Positions 62,547 to 64,000 of a stretch of 64,000 nt of DNA are shown piece by piece; position 1 is the stretch's first letter, and every line of letters starts with the position of its first letter. The position numbers were made by a program, and so were the translations under genes. The stretch is from Terasakiella sp033100395 (GTDB taxonomy: Bacteria; Pseudomonadota; Alphaproteobacteria; Rhodospirillales; Terasakiellaceae). The stretch spans positions 1 through 64,000 of the forward strand of contig NZ_JAWLVJ010000018.1 of the NCBI RefSeq assembly GCF_033100395.1. The letters are read 5' to 3'. The notes under the pieces are model-generated. The model worked only from the letters and a program-made list of their open reading frames with translations. It did not search any database and was not told the origin of the DNA.

Positions 62547-63254
62547 GTGCGCAAGGCCCCTTTTTTAATGATCAGAGAAACAGATTTATATGCGCCCGTT
62601 AAACAGTTGCTGGAAAGCCTGAATTATCAAGTCAAGGCAGAGGTGAAAGACTGCGACGTTGTCGGTTTGCGTGATGACCAAATGGTCATTGTGGAGCTGA
62701 AGCTGAGCTTTTCAATCGATCTGTTGCTTCAGGCGGTGCAGCGTCAAAGCTTGTCTGATCTGATCTATATGGCTATTCCCGCACCGGATACACCGACAAA
62801 GCGCAAGAACTGGCGGGCGCGTCAGCGCGGATATCTGAAACTGTGCCGCATGCTGGGGCTGGGATTGATCTTGGTGAAATCTGAAGAAAAAACAGAAATC
62901 CTGCTGGATCCGACGGAATATAAACCGCGTAGAAACAAAAGAAAAACCACTGCCCTTTTAAAGGAATTCAACCAACGACTGGGCGACCCCAACGTCGGCG
63001 GGACCACCGGGAAGAAGATCATCACGGCCTATCGTCAGGATGCCTTGCGGTGCGCCCTTGCCCTGGCAGGAAAAGAGCGAATGAAACTGTCTGACATTCG
63101 AAAAGAAGCAGGCGTGGAAAAGGCATCATCCATCCTGCAGAAAAATTATTATCATTGGTTTGAACGTCTGGATCGCGGCGTCTATGGGCTAACCGATTTG
63201 GGGCGTGAAGAGCTTAAGAAATATGATGATGTGATCAAAATTATGCAATCATAA
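62547..63254 (+). CDS. DUF2161 family protein (PD-(D/E)XK nuclease-like fold)
   Basis: A 235-residue DUF2161 protein. The N-terminal part has a nuclease-like pattern, ETDLYAPVKQLLESLNYQVKAEVKDCDVVGLRDDQMVIVELKLSF: an Asp followed by ExK, as in PD-(D/E)XK enzymes. The C-terminal half has a winged-helix look (LSDIRKEAGVEKASSILQKNYYHWFERLDRGVYGLT). DNA cleavage is not proven for the family. GTG 62547 and ATG 62568 are both possible starts. It is divergent from the Crp-family gene. Confidence 0.8.
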   Translation: MRKAPFLMIRETDLYAPVKQLLESLNYQVKAEVKDCDVVGLRDDQMVIVELKLSFSIDLLLQAVQRQSLSDLIYMAIPAPDTPTKRKNWRARQRGYLKLCRMLGLGLILVKSEEKTEILLDPTEYKPRRNKRKTTALLKEFNQRLGDPNVGGTTGKKIITAYRQDALRCALALAGKERMKLSDIRKEAGVEKASSILQKNYYHWFERLDRGVYGLTDLGREELKKYDDVIKIMQS

Positions 63255-63279
63255 TGATTTGTTTATTTTAGGAGGTCCT

Positions 63280-63663
63280 ATGTCTGATCTGGATAAAAAC
63301 AAGGAAAATGCCGTTGCTTTTTATGATCTGATGTTCAATCAGTGTAAGCCACGCGAGGCGATAGATCGTTATGTCGGGGATGTTTATATCCAGCACAACC
63401 CACACGTTGCAGATGGCAAGGATGCTTTTATTGCTTATTTTGAAGAGATGGCGCGGGACTATCCGGGTAAGAAGGTGACCTTTAAAAAGGTATTGGCGGA
63501 TGGCGATATGGTCATTCTGCATTGTCATCAGGAATGGCCCGGGGACGAAGATTACGCCGGGATTGATATCTTCCGCTTTGATGACAGGGGGAAGATTGTG
63601 GAACATTGGGATGTGTTGCAGGTGATCCCGGCTGAAATGGCGCATGACAACAGCATGTTTTGA
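63280..63663 (+). CDS. SnoaL-like / NTF2-fold protein
   Basis: A 127-residue protein of the SnoaL-like polyketide-cyclase superfamily (AVAFYDLMFNQCKPREAIDRYVGDVYIQHNPHVADGKDAF; KIVEHWDVLQVIP). Members bind hydrophobic small molecules or catalyse isomerisation; activity here is unknown. A perfect AGGAGGT fixes the start at 63280. It follows the DUF2161 gene by 25 bp and may be in one unit with it. Confidence 0.85.
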   Translation: MSDLDKNKENAVAFYDLMFNQCKPREAIDRYVGDVYIQHNPHVADGKDAFIAYFEEMARDYPGKKVTFKKVLADGDMVILHCHQEWPGDEDYAGIDIFRFDDRGKIVEHWDVLQVIPAEMAHDNSMF

Positions 63664-63783
63664 CCGATGGGCTGGCGTCTGCGTGGGCTTGAAAAACAAT
63701 GGTCGCGATGCTACCTTCAGTATCAACAATAAAGGATAAAAAGTGGGCGCGACTGAATGGCTGTTCGCGCTGCTTTGTAGGTT

Positions 63784-64000
63784 ATGGCGCATATGAAATA
63801 TTTATTCCTCGGCTTGTTTTTGGTTTTGACTGCCCCTGTCTGGGCGGATGATGAAGATACTTTCCGTAAATCCAAAGGCGATGGCTTCTATAGCGATGCT
63901 GAACTGCAGAAAATCGTTGCAGATAAAGTGGCTGAAAAATTTGAAGATTCCGGCGCTGTCGTGAATGTGGAAGTAAAAGATGCCCATGTGATTTTCACCG
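63784..64000 (+). CDS. Exported protein, C-terminus cut by the window edge
   Basis: An open frame from ATG 63784 or 63793 begins with a signal peptide (KYLFLGLFLVLTAPVWADDE, cleavage after VWA) and continues to the last base without a stop. About 70 residues are visible, charged and without a recognised motif. The 120 bp upstream (63664-63783) show nothing clear. Confidence 0.7.
   Translation, partial: MAHMKYLFLGLFLVLTAPVWADDEDTFRKSKGDGFYSDAELQKIVADKVAEKFEDSGAVVNVEVKDAHVIFT

Noticed and set aside
1..64000. CRISPR arrays, prophage, insertion sequences, tRNA or rRNA genes
   Set aside because: No regularly spaced repeats, transposase or phage structural genes, and no tRNA cloverleaf or rRNA sequence was recognised on either strand by reading.

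Overview
The window reads as chromosomal DNA of an alphaproteobacterium, most likely a Rhodospirillales-type marine or aquatic organism (Terasakiella/Magnetospirillum-like; the genus is inferred from gene content and moderate G+C only). Supporting marks are an Irr-type Fur regulator, the large bacterial NAD-glutamate dehydrogenase, the orders mutM / ubiE-ubiB and coaBC-dut, the block echA-rpsT-dnaA-dnaN-recF-gyrB, and SRP RNA-dnaX-ybaB-recR. No phage, insertion sequence, tRNA, rRNA or CRISPR array was seen.

Layout. 1-8 kb: NAD-glutamate dehydrogenase (cut by the window edge and broken by a 90-bp duplication around a single N, which looks like an assembly join), a family 9 glycosyltransferase with a small membrane partner, an AT-rich stretch with a small membrane protein, a non-canonical crotonase, an SDR/TetR divergon with two palindromic operators, a Fur-box-controlled PadR-like protein with four clustered cysteines, and a GST. 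8-18.5 kb: gltD-gltB, uppP, a thioesterase/DUF1905 pair, a flavin oxidoreductase and irr. 18.5-24.3 kb: TPR protein, SDR, TRIC channel, GNAT, then SRP RNA-dnaX-ybaB-recR on the minus strand. 24.3-33.6 kb: two unknowns, nudC, a LysR/EamA divergon, ETF-ubiquinone oxidoreductase, uracil-DNA glycosylase, a lytic transglycosylase and moaB. 33.6-42.2 kb is a signalling region: PAS histidine kinase, HD-GYP response regulator, orphan PstS-like protein, secreted trypsin-like protease behind moeB, and a chemoreceptor. 42.2-50.9 kb: cysK with an Rrf2 regulator, dut, coaBC, SDR, ubiB, ubiE, mutM, an exported unknown and enoyl-CoA hydratase. 51-58.2 kb: rpsT, a structured dnaA leader with a DnaA box, dnaA, dnaN, recF, gyrB. 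58.3-64 kb is accessory: a large secreted TPR/pentapeptide-repeat protein, cupin, arylamine N-acetyltransferase with a Crp-family regulator, DUF2161 protein, SnoaL-like protein and a cut-off exported protein.

Most of the window is ordinary core genome. The parts most worth a second look are the iron-controlled PadR-like cysteine protein (6.8 kb), the kinase/HD-GYP/PstS-like cassette (33.6-38.1 kb), the dnaA leader, the paired-hairpin repeats at 15.4, 21.8 and 46.4 kb, and the TPR-pentapeptide protein next to gyrB. Nothing here could be proved from sequence alone to be a new system.
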